Shown: positions 1 to 9,400, counted from the stretch's first letter. The stretch is 64,000 nt of DNA from Halobellus rarus (GCF_024494595.1 NZ_JANHDI010000008.1:81527-145526); one strand, 5' to 3'. The notes: generated by a model from the sequence alone, not told the origin. Program-made: numbers and translations.

Positions 1-2465
1 TCACCTTGGACGTCGACACCGATGGTGTGGCACACACCGTTGATATCGGTGCCTACACAGTCAACGAGGATGGTGGTGCTGCAACTGCTGACACCAACAC
101 CTTCTCTGTTATCCCACCAGACGGTGACCAGACGCTCGACTCTGGCTCAACCTTCTGGGCCGGTCAGGAACTAGCACTTGGGACTGGCGCTGAACTGAGT
201 GCCAACGACGAACTCCAAGTCCGCGAATGGGATACCAGCGGTGACACCAATCGAATCGGCGGTCTCGAAGAAGAGTTCTCGCTTGATGGTGACGGTGTCG
301 CCACGCTTGACACCGGCGACTATGACGATGGTGAGTACATCATCGTTGATGCCGATAACTCTAACAATGCTGTCGAATTCACTGATGGGTTCGCTAGCGC
401 TACCTCTACCACCGCAGCCGACTACGGTGGGTACACGTTCGAAATAACGACGCAGAACCTCGACGTTGAGATCGATGAGGACAGCGTCACCGACGATGGT
501 GAAAACGCTGTCACCGAGATCGATGTCGACTCCAACCGAGCGAATTACGAACTCAACGTCAGTGCAAACGGTGACCTCGACGTCAGTGAACTTAGCGATA
601 TCTTCGTAGCTAACGGAGATTACCAGCTCGAAGACGACAACGCTAACGATGACGATGACGAGATCACCATCACCCTTGATGGCACGACCGCCGAGGGCGA
701 TGGACAAGAAATCAGCTTCGAAGGGATCGATGCAGGTGAATACGATTTCACCTTCAGTGTCCCTGACTCGACAGCTGAAAGCAGCGACACTGTCGAAGTG
801 ACGGAACAGGACATCGACTCCGCATTCAGCCAGGGCGTCTCCTCGGATACAGCCGGTGACATCGCAGAGTTCACCGTCGAGCTCGAAGACACCGACGAGA
901 TCTACGTCCAGTTCGGTGACGAGGACGTCGGTTTCATCGACGTGCTCTGGCTCGAAGATGACGACGACGACGGCGAGGTTACCTTCGAGGTCAACACGCG
1001 GACGCTCGGTAGTCCCGGTGCTGATACCGCTGAGGTGTACCACTCCGAGGACGATAACATCGAAAGCGAGGTCCACGGTGACGACACGGATGCGACCTTC
1101 TGGGACGAAGACACCGACTCCGAACTCGGTGACGGGACCTTCGGGGACTACCTCGAAGAGCTCGATCTGATCGACGATGTTGACGACGATCCGCGGACGC
1201 AGCTCACGCGGCCACTGCAGCCGGCCGACTACGAACTGATGGCCGCGGCGAACGGCGAATTCATTGTCAACAGCGATGGTGACACTGAGGCCGAGAGAGA
1301 AATCGACTCGGCGCTGTTCGAGCTAACGGCACCGAGCCTCGATGGGATCACGACGCATGTCGCCCCCGAGGACAACGCTGATGCGGACGACGAACTCGAA
1401 GATCTCCTCGATGCGGCTACTGCACGCGAGGAGATCGCCGAGGATGACCGTCTCATCATCCAAGTTGAGGCCTCCGGCCTCTACGGTGCGATCGTCCACG
1501 CCAACGGTGGCGACTTCAGCGTCCTCGAGGACGGCACGACGCTCGCCTCCCTCGGCGTCCTCACGGGGGAAGACACGGACGAGCAGGACTGGACAGGAGA
1601 AGGAATCTCCTTTGACGTCGAGGCCGACGATGCCACGGGCAACCAGGAAGCCACCTCGCTCGACTTGGAAAACAATAACGCGGGCGACGGCTACGTGCTC
1701 TACGACGAGGAGAATGGCCAGTTCTTCGTTGTTGTTGATACCACGGGTGACGCCTTCACCCAGGACGTCGGAGACGGTGACGAGTTCGACGTGACAATGG
1801 AGTACGAGACCGACTCCAACGACCGCTACGAGTTCATCGACGACGCAGAGGCTCCATACGAGGGTGGTGCTGGTGGTGACATTGGCGACGAAGCGTACCC
1901 GTACTTCCAGACGGGGTCCTCTGAAGAGCTCACTAGCACGGTTGAGATTGTCGAGCAGTCAGTCACGTTCGATAACGTGAACAACGGCGTGCTCGAAGTC
2001 GAAGCGGGCGAAGAGGCAACAATCTCGGGTATGACGAACATCGCGCCCGGCTCGGACGCCGAGATCCGCGTCTCCTCGACGGATGCCGACCCGTCGTTCC
2101 GCAGTACGTCTGACGTCGACATCGAAGATGACGGATTCTTCGAGGCGACGTTCGACTTCAGCGAGCAGTCTGAAGGCGACCTTGCTGATACGACGTTCCG
2201 TGTCGGCGGCAGTTCGGTCGACACGATCGACACCGAACTCGTCGACGCTGTGAGCGAAGAGACGGACACGCCGGAACCGGATACGGACACGCCGGAACCG
2301 GATACGGATACGCCGGAACCGGATACGGATACGCCGGAACCGGACACGCCCGAGCCCGATACAGACACGCCCACCGAAACGGATACCGGAACACCCGGCT
2401 TCGGTGTGGTTGTCGCACTGACGGCGCTCATCGCTGCAGCCCTGCTTGCGGTTCGACGCGACTGA
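1..2465 (+). CDS. S-layer glycoprotein, first tandem copy (5' end outside window)
   Basis: Major cell-surface glycoprotein forming the S-layer wall. The frame is open at the left edge, so the start and signal peptide lie outside. About 820 residues are visible, very rich in Asp and Glu, with N-glycosylation sequons such as NVS. The C-terminus has a Thr/Pro/Glu stalk of about 7-residue repeats (likely O-glycosylated), then TPGFG, a hydrophobic helix and a short Arg tail. That is the PGF-CTERM signal that archaeosortase A replaces with a lipid anchor. It is clearly homologous over its length to the next gene, which lies 0.7 kb downstream in the same direction, so the two are a tandem duplication. 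Family and sorting signal are recognised; which copy dominates the cell surface cannot be told. Confidence 0.93.
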   Translation, partial: TLDVDTDGVAHTVDIGAYTVNEDGGAATADTNTFSVIPPDGDQTLDSGSTFWAGQELALGTGAELSANDELQVREWDTSGDTNRIGGLEEEFSLDGDGVATLDTGDYDDGEYIIVDADNSNNAVEFTDGFASATSTTAADYGGYTFEITTQNLDVEIDEDSVTDDGENAVTEIDVDSNRANYELNVSANGDLDVSELSDIFVANGDYQLEDDNANDDDDEITITLDGTTAEGDGQEISFEGIDAGEYDFTFSVPDSTAESSDTVEVTEQDIDSAFSQGVSSDTAGDIAEFTVELEDTDEIYVQFGDEDVGFIDVLWLEDDDDDGEVTFEVNTRTLGSPGADTAEVYHSEDDNIESEVHGDDTDATFWDEDTDSELGDGTFGDYLEELDLIDDVDDDPRTQLTRPLQPADYELMAAANGEFIVNSDGDTEAEREIDSALFELTAPSLDGITTHVAPEDNADADDELEDLLDAATAREEIAEDDRLIIQVEASGLYGAIVHANGGDFSVLEDGTTLASLGVLTGEDTDEQDWTGEGISFDVEADDATGNQEATSLDLENNNAGDGYVLYDEENGQFFVVVDTTGDAFTQDVGDGDEFDVTMEYETDSNDRYEFIDDAEAPYEGGAGGDIGDEAYPYFQTGSSEELTSTVEIVEQSVTFDNVNNGVLEVEAGEEATISGMTNIAPGSDAEIRVSSTDADPSFRSTSDVDIEDDGFFEATFDFSEQSEGDLADTTFRVGGSSVDTIDTELVDAVSEETDTPEPDTDTPEPDTDTPEPDTDTPEPDTPEPDTDTPTETDTGTPGFGVVVALTALIAAALLAVRRD
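2262..2385 (+). repeat. Tandem repeats encoding the S-layer stalk (copy 1)
   Basis: Near-identical 21-bp units encode the heptad DTDTPEP about four times, followed by a shortened unit. This is the Thr/Pro-rich stalk before the membrane anchor. It has the same 7-residue period as the stalk of the second S-layer gene but a different sequence. Confidence 0.85.
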
Positions 2466-3161
2466 ATCGAACGACTAACCACCGGGCTTTCGCCCGGCCG
2501 TCGACTTCCCTTTCTTTCGGACGCGACACCCGAGAGCGACAGTGATTGATTGTTGGTTGTCCTCGCTGAGTCTTATCACCCGCCACTCGTCCTTTGTTGG
2601 AACTTTCGACACCACAGAGCACCGAATTGTGTCGCAGGCGGACGTCAGACATGAGTCGACAGCGTTTGGCGAGATGGTTGGGTAATTGTGCCTTTGCTTT
2701 CGCGACGGTCACTCGTTGACGTCAGCTTCACGAACGTGACCTTCGACGATCTATGAATGGGCCGTTCATTAAGTCACTGCGCAGGCGGGCGATGCTGAGA
2801 GAGCCGGCAGTCACACGGATCCTCCAAGAACGGGAGCATCGCCCAGTCAGCAGGAGATCAGTTAGTAATCGTGGGCTCTGCTTACATTCCACTGCTGTCC
2901 TGCAAACCATCCGGTTGATCGGATTAACAGCCACTTACTCGTTATGAAGCTTGTAACTTGTACCGCTCAGATACACAAGACATTTAACACAATGGCAGTG
3001 ACGTTTCAGTACCCCTACCCGAAAGTCGGCTGCAGTATGAAGTAATCAGTCACGCCCGGCTGGTCGGAACCCAGAGATACAGTCGGTCCACGTCGACGGC
3101 GGGGGATGATGGCTGCTTGAAACTGCTGTGGCTGCACGCGAATGCGAACACACGACAAATA
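2466..3161. other. 696-bp spacer between the S-layer genes
   Basis: No convincing gene. It holds the terminator of copy 1, a small inverted repeat (ATGAA/TTCAT around 2754-2770) and AT-richer DNA near 2935-2995 that probably contains the promoter of copy 2. That implies an unusually long leader for a haloarchaeal gene. The short frames here do not look coding. Confidence 0.5.
2482..2517 (+). terminator. Hairpin plus T-rich tract after S-layer gene 1
   Basis: A GC-rich hairpin (CCGGGC, loop TTTC-type, GCCCGG) begins 17 bases after the stop codon and is followed by a pyrimidine-rich tract ending in CCTTTCTTTCGG. The same layout and the same tract follow the second S-layer gene. Confidence 0.65.
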
Positions 3162-5699
3162 ATGACAGAACGAAACTATACATACAAGGCACGCGCGCTG
3201 TTCCTCGCAGCGCTGATGGTCTTCAGCGTTTTCGCTGGGACCGTCGCGTTTGCGGGCACGGCCGCTGCTAACGCAGAACAGACAGATAGTGACGTGACCC
3301 TCAACTCGGGGTCCACGTACTGGGATGGTCAGGAAGCCGGTATCTACATCCCGGACGATGTAGACGGTGACACCACCTCCACTACTGACTACCAGGTTCG
3401 ATCGTTCGATCCCGACGGCAACGACGGGAGCGGCTCGATCGGCGGTCTCGAAGAAGAATTCTCCCTCGACGGGGATGATCGTACGGCCGTCATCGACACC
3501 AGCGGCTACGATGGCGAGTTCGTCATCACACCCGCCGATGACAGTAGCACCGCGATCGTCTTCGTTGACGGAAACGCGGACAGCACTGAAACTAGCGACG
3601 GTAACCTCGAAGATGCCGCCTTCGAGGTGACCACGCAGAACCTTGACGTCGAGATCGACGAGGACAGCGTCAACGACGAAGGTGAAAACGCTGTCACCGA
3701 GATCGACGTCGACTCCAACCGCGCGAACTACCAACTCAACGTCAGTGCAAACGGTGACCTCGACGCTGGCGAACTCAGCGACATCTTCGTGAACAACGAC
3801 GGCGATGACGCTGACTACCAACTCATTGACGAGAACGAAGGTGACGACGATGAGATTACTATCGCCCTTGCGGAGAACTCTGAAACTGCCGAGGGCGACG
3901 AACGGGAGATCAACTTCACCGGTATCGATGAAGGTGAATACGGCTTCAACTTCAGCGTCCCTGACTCGACGGCTGAAAGCAGCGACACCGTCGAAGTGAC
4001 CGAACGCGACACCGATTCCTCCTTCAGTGAAGGCGTCACCACCGACACCGCCGGTGACATTGCCGAGTTCACCGTCGAAATGGACGACACCGACGAAGTG
4101 TGGGTCCAGTTCGGTGACGAAGACGTCGGCTTCATCGATATCCTTCGTCTTGAGGACGACGATGATGACGACGAAGTGACCTTCCAGGTCAACACCCGTA
4201 CCCTCGGTACGAGTGCTGATCGTGACGATGTGTACAACTCCGAAGACGACATCGTCGAGAGCGAGGTCCACGATGACGACACCGGTGCGACCTTCTGGGA
4301 CGAAGACACCGACGAGCAACTCGGTGGCGGTGAGTTCGTCGACTACCTCGACGAACTCAACCTCATCGACGCTGATGGCGATGCGGATGAAGATGACGTC
4401 GACGAGCAGCTCACGCGGCCGCTACAGCCCGCCGACTACGAGCTGACGGCTGCGACTGACGGTCAGTTCATCGTCAACTCCGATGGTGAAACTGAGGCTG
4501 ACGAAGAACTCGACTCGGCGCTCTTCGAGCTGACCGAGCCCGGCATCGAGGGCGTTACGATCCACAAGGCGTCCGCCGACAATGCCGACGAGGATGACAA
4601 CGTCGCCGATCTCCTCAACTCGACGACCGCCATCGAAGGCGGCGAGGAAGTCGCGATGGACGATCGCCTTGTCGTTCAGGTTGAAGCAACTGGCCTCTAC
4701 GGCGCAGCCGCCTACGAGGCTGATAGCGGCTTCGACGCCCTCGAAGACGGTACCACGCTCAACCAGTTTAACCGCATCCTCACGGATGATAACCACGGTA
4801 ACAACTGGGCGGGCGAAGGTATCAACTTCGAGGTTGAAGCCGACGACGCCACGGGCAACCAGGAAGCGACTTCCCTGGACCTGACTAACAACAACGCAGG
4901 CGATGGCTACGTGCTCTACGACGAGGAGAACGGCCAGTTCTTCGTCGTCGTTGACACGAGCGCTGACAGTAACGTCTTCAGCGACGAACTCGACGAAGGC
5001 GCGGAATTCAGCGCGGAATTCGAGTACGAAACCGACAGCGACAACCGCTACGAGTTCAACAGCGAGAACCCGGCACCGTACCAGGGTGACGCTGGTGGCG
5101 ACGGCGACGGCGACGCCGCGTACCCGTACTTCCAGGCAGACTCCACGCAGACGGAGTCGACCTCCTTCACCGTTGAAGAGCGGACGGTTACGTTCGACAA
5201 CGTGAACGATGGTGTCCTGGAGATTCCGGTCTCGGACTCCGCAGAAGTGACCGGCACGACGAACGTCGCGCCCGGTTCGGACGCTGAAGTGCGGATCTCC
5301 TCGACGGACGCTGATCCGTCGTTCCGCAGCACGGCTGACGCTGAAATCTCCGAGGACGGCACGTTCTCGGCGGAGTTCGACTTCAGCGACCAGTCTGCAG
5401 GCGACCTCGCTGAGACGACGTTCCGCGTTGCGGGCAGCTCCGTCGACACGGTCGACACGGAACTGGTCGAATCTGTGAGCACGGAGACTGACGCTCCGGA
5501 TACGGAGACTGACGCTCCGGATACGGAGACTGACGCTCCGGACACGGAGACTGACGCTCCGGACACGGAGACTGACGCTCCGGACACGGACACGGCAACT
5601 GAGGAGCCGACCTCGACGTCCACGCCCGGCTTCGGTGTGGTTGTCGCGCTGACGGCCCTCATCGCCGCTGCCCTGCTCGCAGTCCGCCGCAACGACTAA
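3162..5699 (+). CDS. S-layer glycoprotein, second tandem copy
   Basis: Complete surface-layer glycoprotein of 845 residues. I chose the ATG at 3162 because it opens a classic signal peptide: a basic start, a hydrophobic core, then AGTAAANAEQ as the probable cleavage region. An upstream in-frame TTG would only add residues before the signal. The mature chain is strongly acidic and aligns with the first copy throughout. Shared blocks include IGGLEEEFSLDGD and SVPDSTAESSDTVEVTE. Sequons include NVS, NFT, NFS and NST. The C-terminus has five TETDAPD heptads, a Thr/Ser stretch and a PGF-CTERM tail, so the protein should be secreted and then lipid-anchored by archaeosortase A. Glycans are presumably supplied by the large gene cluster downstream. 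Confidence 0.95.
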   Translation: MTERNYTYKARALFLAALMVFSVFAGTVAFAGTAAANAEQTDSDVTLNSGSTYWDGQEAGIYIPDDVDGDTTSTTDYQVRSFDPDGNDGSGSIGGLEEEFSLDGDDRTAVIDTSGYDGEFVITPADDSSTAIVFVDGNADSTETSDGNLEDAAFEVTTQNLDVEIDEDSVNDEGENAVTEIDVDSNRANYQLNVSANGDLDAGELSDIFVNNDGDDADYQLIDENEGDDDEITIALAENSETAEGDEREINFTGIDEGEYGFNFSVPDSTAESSDTVEVTERDTDSSFSEGVTTDTAGDIAEFTVEMDDTDEVWVQFGDEDVGFIDILRLEDDDDDDEVTFQVNTRTLGTSADRDDVYNSEDDIVESEVHDDDTGATFWDEDTDEQLGGGEFVDYLDELNLIDADGDADEDDVDEQLTRPLQPADYELTAATDGQFIVNSDGETEADEELDSALFELTEPGIEGVTIHKASADNADEDDNVADLLNSTTAIEGGEEVAMDDRLVVQVEATGLYGAAAYEADSGFDALEDGTTLNQFNRILTDDNHGNNWAGEGINFEVEADDATGNQEATSLDLTNNNAGDGYVLYDEENGQFFVVVDTSADSNVFSDELDEGAEFSAEFEYETDSDNRYEFNSENPAPYQGDAGGDGDGDAAYPYFQADSTQTESTSFTVEERTVTFDNVNDGVLEIPVSDSAEVTGTTNVAPGSDAEVRISSTDADPSFRSTADAEISEDGTFSAEFDFSDQSAGDLAETTFRVAGSSVDTVDTELVESVSTETDAPDTETDAPDTETDAPDTETDAPDTETDAPDTDTATEEPTSTSTPGFGVVVALTALIAAALLAVRRND
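5481..5591 (+). repeat. Tandem repeats encoding the S-layer stalk (copy 2)
   Basis: Five consecutive 21-bp units encode the heptad TETDAPD. The third bases are nearly uniform, which suggests recent expansion. Confidence 0.85.
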
Positions 5700-5702
5700 C
5701 TA

Positions 5703-5741
5703 CCGGAGCTAACTCCGGCCTTTCGACACATTCCTTTCTTT
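5703..5741 (+). terminator. Hairpin plus T-rich tract after S-layer gene 2
   Basis: The inverted repeat CCGGAG/CTCCGG lies just after the stop codon, with a following tract TTCCTTTCTTTCGG that is nearly the same as the tract after copy 1. The similarity continues for about 20 more bases, so the duplication included the 3' flank. Confidence 0.65.
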
Positions 5742-5916
5742 CGGACGCTACAACCCAAGAGCGACAGCCAACGAGTACACTTCGTGTCGTGATACAGTGA
5801 CGAGCGCATACCCCATCTTTTGGCGGGGGAAAGCGGACATAGCGTCCACCTCCACTAAAGGCCGCTTCGCTGGAATCCGCAAGCTTTAGTCAGTACCAAG
5901 GGATCTGCGGGATAGG

Positions 5917-6363
5917 ATGCTTCGAGTTCGGATCCCACTTGTCCCACGGTCGCTTCGGTGGGGTGTCGTCCTCGCGGTCGCGGCGACGATTCTGTATTAC
6001 TCTGTCTTCACGCCCCCGGGTAGCGGTATCATCCGGACCGGCCCCTTTGGCGTGCTCGCGTATGGAACGTGGCTTCACGGGCTTGCCTACGCCGGGCTTG
6101 CAGTCACGCTTGCGTACGCCTTCCAGGATCGTCCGTGGCGTGATCGAACCGTCTTGCTCGCTGTGTTTTTGGTTGCTGTCGGATACGGCGCAGGGATCGA
6201 GCTACTGCAGTCGACGCTTGAGACGCGGACCGCCGATATCGTCGACCTGCTCGTGAACGCGGCCGGGGCGGCGATTGCTGCCGTCTGTTGGCGACTCCTG
6301 GCGCGACGGGTTCGGTTCTATCGCGCGCGGCGACTGGCGGCCCTCGAGATGCCGGTGCAGTAA
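5917..6363 (+). CDS. VanZ-like membrane protein
   Basis: A 148-residue protein with about four membrane helices. The segment GIELLQSTLETRTADIVD followed by an N and a Gly/Ala-rich helix is the hallmark of the VanZ-like family, whose archaeal function is unknown; in bacteria the family is linked to glycopeptide tolerance and envelope biology. The ATG at 5917 lies about 30 bases after a TTTAGT-type TATA element, consistent with a leaderless transcript. It follows the S-layer pair but is separated from it by a terminator, so it is probably transcribed alone. Confidence 0.75.
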   Translation: MLRVRIPLVPRSLRWGVVLAVAATILYYSVFTPPGSGIIRTGPFGVLAYGTWLHGLAYAGLAVTLAYAFQDRPWRDRTVLLAVFLVAVGYGAGIELLQSTLETRTADIVDLLVNAAGAAIAAVCWRLLARRVRFYRARRLAALEMPVQ

Positions 6364-6642
6364 CGAGTCCATTCAAATACACGCAGTCGCCGGACCTTTC
6401 TCAGCGAGGGACGGCCGACAGCGTGATCGGGATGAGAGAGGGGAACCGTATCGATTCGCTCGGGATCGTCGCTTGCTTGCCGGAGTGGATAAGCGAGGCA
6501 GCTCCCGCTGAAAACGTAGTGTCTGTTTGTAGTAACGATGTGGTGCTTCCCGGGTGGGGGTCCGACTGGCGACTGCTCGGAGAGCCGGAAGCTAAGACGT
6601 TTTTCCCCGACAAGGAGCGAATCTCTACTCTGTAAATTCTCG

Positions 6643-7071
6643 TTACTCGGGACGGGGCATCTCCTCGATTTCAGCGATCTCGCCGGTCTTCTCAACGCGA
6701 GCGTACTGTCGCTGCCAGGCGTCCTCCGGGAATAGATCGTTTCGATCGAATAGCTCTCGGGCTTCCGGGGTGATCTGATAGAACTTGTACGGGTACCCAC
6801 GCACGCGATTGCCCGGCTCAACGACCAGCTCCGCAACAACGCCGATATCTTGTAACACCCTGAGATGTCGACGGATCGCGTCCTCACCGAGCGCAGGGTT
6901 CATATAGTCGAGTTCTTGGACGCTCGGAGCTTCTTGTGGGTGGCCGACGATGTCTGCGATCAAGTTTGCACGGGTTTGATCAGTAGCCTTCTGGAGTGCC
7001 GTCCACGCTTCGAACCCATCGGGCTCTCCACCAGTGTCCGCCGTGTTCGTCTCTGCGAGGTGGGGATGCAT
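6643..7071 (-). CDS. Winged-helix transcriptional regulator
   Basis: A 142-residue DNA-binding protein. The section NLIADIVGHPQEAPSVQELDY through DAIRRHLRVLQDIGVVAEL has the pattern of a winged helix-turn-helix of the ArsR/PadR-like type common in haloarchaea, followed by a wing with YPYKFYQIT and an acidic tail. I chose the ATG at 7071 over one 33 bases upstream because a TATA-like TGTTTATGC lies about 27 bases before it. It is divergent from the gene at 7187, so it may control that gene, itself, or both. The ligand is unknown. Confidence 0.65.
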   Translation of the reverse strand: MHPHLAETNTADTGGEPDGFEAWTALQKATDQTRANLIADIVGHPQEAPSVQELDYMNPALGEDAIRRHLRVLQDIGVVAELVVEPGNRVRGYPYKFYQITPEARELFDRNDLFPEDAWQRQYARVEKTGEIAEIEEMPRPE

Positions 7072-7186
7072 ACGCGCTACTACGGATAGGTGGAGCATAA
7101 ACACTTGGTTGCTAGATGCAATCGATTACTCAAGTAGTTACCTAACCAGTATCACTATCAAACTACAAACTAGATAATGGTGTAGA

Positions 7187-7864
7187 ATGCCAGACGGTGA
7201 CGCCGATGACAGCCGCGATACTGTTCGTGGTGATATCGACGGTGAGAGACGTGATGACGACGATGCTGTCAGTGAGGCCATTCACCACTCAGAAACAGGT
7301 CTTATTGGCGACATCGAAGATGGGGAACTCTATGATGAAGCGACGTTGTCTCTCACACCCGAGCAACATCAGCGACTCAAGGACGGGCTCCACGGGGCCC
7401 GTTTTGACGATATCCGTCGTGCCAGCCGTCGGTATCTCGTGGTCGGTAGCGGATCGAGTGAGTCCGGGGAGCGTCGCCGGCGCGTGTGTTCCCGGTTGGA
7501 TGACCGGCGGGATGCCGTCGCGTTCCGGTTAGAGGAGTTCGGGTTCGATGCTGACGACCTTGATCTGTGGGCGCCGGCCTTCGAGGTGTTGTCGGCGCAG
7601 GCGACGTGGGTTGTCGGCGTGATCGAAGACTTCGACGGCGGCTATGTCTGGGAGCTTGGCTACCTGTATCGACGGCAGACGAGTGTGCGAGATGTGTTGT
7701 GGCTCCTCAAGCGTGTGTACGACGATCTGGAAGAACAGCGGGCGCAGTACGAGAATGGGATGGCCGCGTCCCACTTGGCCGCCCTTGAGGCAGCGGTGGG
7801 CGAACGGGTCGTAGAGTGGTCAACTCTCGATGAGCTCGATAGCGCCGTGGATCGGATCCCGTGA
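7187..7864 (+). CDS. Conserved haloarchaeal protein of unknown function
   Basis: A 225-residue acidic protein. The first ~75 residues look disordered. The rest is a compact alpha/beta domain starting at RRYLVVGSGS, with a mid-segment GGYVWELGYLYR, then LLKRVYDD and NGMAASHL. I recall haloarchaeal proteins with this GGYVWELG...NGMAASH pattern as a conserved unnamed family (possibly DUF7509), but no activity is known. The Rossmann-like pattern could suggest a nucleotide or sugar-nucleotide fold; that is a guess. Divergent from the winged-helix regulator. Confidence 0.5.
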   Translation: MPDGDADDSRDTVRGDIDGERRDDDDAVSEAIHHSETGLIGDIEDGELYDEATLSLTPEQHQRLKDGLHGARFDDIRRASRRYLVVGSGSSESGERRRRVCSRLDDRRDAVAFRLEEFGFDADDLDLWAPAFEVLSAQATWVVGVIEDFDGGYVWELGYLYRRQTSVRDVLWLLKRVYDDLEEQRAQYENGMAASHLAALEAAVGERVVEWSTLDELDSAVDRIP

Positions 7865-8031
7865 CGGGGCGTCAACGCACTCGTACGTTGGCTTGTCGTA
7901 GCTAGCTGGGGAGAGAGGGTCGTGTTTGTGAAGACGCGGGAATCCCACGGTACCGTACCGCTGAGTTGGGATATTAGGGTTTGCAGTCTACCACTTGTTC
8001 CTGCGGTAAGAATCCGCTGGACAAGTTATGA

Positions 8032-8104
8032 AGATAGACTGCTGGCTGTGCCAACCAGCCGGTACTCCTATCCCCGCCCAAACTGGACGCTGACTCGGAG
8101 TTAC
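8032..8104. repeat. 73-bp repeat, copy A
   Basis: Near-identical to 11044-11116, with only a handful of differences in 73 bases. Both copies abut an IS605-type left end (CTGAATTGAGGC). It contains a small hairpin around TGGCTGTGCCAACCAGCC. Either the outer part of the mobile element or a repeat that served twice as the insertion site. Confidence 0.8.
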
Positions 8105-8174
8105 CTGAATTGAGGCGCTAAGTCCCCTTCCTCAACGAGCGAGCGGAGCGAGTGAGTAGGGAGGGGTAGTTCAC
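8105..8174 (+). mobile_element. 70-bp IS605-family remnant with both ends (MITE-like)
   Basis: It begins CTGAATTGAGGCGCTAAG like the left end of the tnpB element at 11117 and ends GGGGTAGTTCAC like the right ends at 12712 and 55436. In between is one hairpin with arms CCCCTTCC and GGGAGGGG. It has no coding capacity. This is either an internally deleted IS1341/IS605 element or a minimal mobile unit. Confidence 0.7.
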
Positions 8175-8234
8175 CGTGTCAATGAACCACTCCACCGATG
8201 GATCTTTATTCGTTACTGATGGACGACTCCCTAC

Positions 8235-8750
8235 ATGGCTCGTGCTGTCGGATATCGAATCATGGCACTCGGGGTCTCTGTCGTACTTCTCAGTGCACTC
8301 TTTGTGCTTGCTGGCGCAGGATATCCAGCGCCCACAAGTCCGGGGCCTGACCTCGCGGATCCTGACGTAGCACCAGCCGATCTGGCCGGCGACCATGTTG
8401 AAACTGGTGGCGTCGTGATCGCAACCGACCCTGTAATCATCGAGATCACCGACGGCACCACCACACAACAACTTCCTGTCGAGAATGTGCCGGCCGTCGC
8501 CGTTGGCCAAGACATCATCGTCGATGGCACGCTCACGACGGACGGGACGCTGACCGCAACTCGGGACAGTACAGTCGTCCGAGAGCCGTGGGAGACGACA
8601 TATATGTACGCGATCTCGCTGCTTGGAGCGCTATTCGTTGCCGTTCGCATCGTCGATGGGTGGCGATTCGATCCGGAGACGGTCACCTTCTCACCCCGGG
8701 ACACACCGCTTCGCACCCGTTATCTATCGGAGGATGAAGCCAGTGGCTGA
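8235..8750 (+). CDS. Membrane protein with OB-like extracellular domain
   Basis: A 171-residue protein with an N-terminal membrane helix (residues ~8-28) and a second near residues 116-133. The part between them, around GGVVIATDPVIIEITDG and DIIVDGTLTTDGTLTATR, looks like a small beta-barrel of the OB type and probably faces outward. Leaderless start: a TTTATTCG TATA element lies about 27 bases before the ATG. Its 3' end overlaps the next gene by 17 bases, so the two are co-transcribed. No function is recognised. Confidence 0.6.
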   Translation: MARAVGYRIMALGVSVVLLSALFVLAGAGYPAPTSPGPDLADPDVAPADLAGDHVETGGVVIATDPVIIEITDGTTTQQLPVENVPAVAVGQDIIVDGTLTTDGTLTATRDSTVVREPWETTYMYAISLLGALFVAVRIVDGWRFDPETVTFSPRDTPLRTRYLSEDEASG

Positions 8751-9249
8751 TCTCTTCACCCATATTTTGGTTGGGTACACCCTCGCGATCGTGCTCTCGT
8801 GGCGGTACGAGTGGATCTCCTATCCGTTCGTCACGGCGGTGATGATTGGATCGACACTCCCAGATCTCAATCGGATCGATCTGTTGCTCCCTGAGGAAAC
8901 GATGACAGCTCTCTTGGGGCTGCCGTTCACGTGGAGTCCGCTCCACCGTGTTGGTGGCACGCTCCTGATTGTGTGTATTGGCGCACTCGTCGTCCCGAAC
9001 GCGTATCGGTGTGTCGTGTTCGCCCTCTTGAGTGTTGGCGCTGGGTCTCACTACGTGCTCGATTTTCTATTGTATAAGCCGTCCGGGATCACAAGTCCGT
9101 TGCTGTGGCCGTTCGTCACACATGGCTTTGCTGTCAATGGGTTTTATCTCAGTAGTGATCGGTGGCCGATAGTCGCTGCGACGGTGCTTGCTGGTCTCGT
9201 TTGGGTCGTCGATCGTCGCTGGATGCACACCGGTCATCCAGACACGTGA
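8734..9249 (+). CDS. YdjM-like membrane-bound metal-dependent hydrolase (DUF457)
   Basis: A 171-residue integral membrane protein. It opens with ADLFTHILVGY and carries GSTLPDLNRID and a later GAGSHYVLDFLL; the His and Asp residues at the membrane faces are typical of the DUF457/YdjM family of putative metal-dependent hydrolases. The start at 8734 is preceded by GGAGG and overlaps the upstream gene. The first helix begins directly after it, which supports this ATG over a longer frame. Substrate unknown. Confidence 0.7.
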   Translation: MKPVADLFTHILVGYTLAIVLSWRYEWISYPFVTAVMIGSTLPDLNRIDLLLPEETMTALLGLPFTWSPLHRVGGTLLIVCIGALVVPNAYRCVVFALLSVGAGSHYVLDFLLYKPSGITSPLLWPFVTHGFAVNGFYLSSDRWPIVAATVLAGLVWVVDRRWMHTGHPDT

Positions 9250-9400
9250 CGACGAACCTGCGAACCTCCTGCTGAAACTGCTCATAGCTTCCGTTTCTGA
9301 CCGTTAGGTCAGAACGGCAGCGGGACAAGTCACGCCAGCGAACCTGTTGGAGCAGGTCCGCTGTGACCGATTCCGACCCAAACACATCTAGCGGGATCAT
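9245..9400 (-). pseudogene. Truncated transposase N-terminus (IS1595/ISH4-like)
   Basis: The minus strand encodes about 50 residues that read like the start of haloarchaeal IS1595-type transposases: MIPLDVFGSESV, then QVRWRD, then CRSDLTVRNGSYEQFQ. The zinc-binding CPxC pattern is damaged and the frame then runs into unrelated sequence. Only a fragment remains, wedged behind the YdjM-like gene. Confidence 0.45.

Noticed and set aside
3015..4319. A 434-codon open frame on the minus strand across S-layer gene 2 (also 171-1076 minus in gene 1)
   Set aside because: It is antisense to Asp/Glu-rich coding sequence, whose GAC/GAG codons give Val/Leu-rich frames without stops. No domain, start site or promoter fits.
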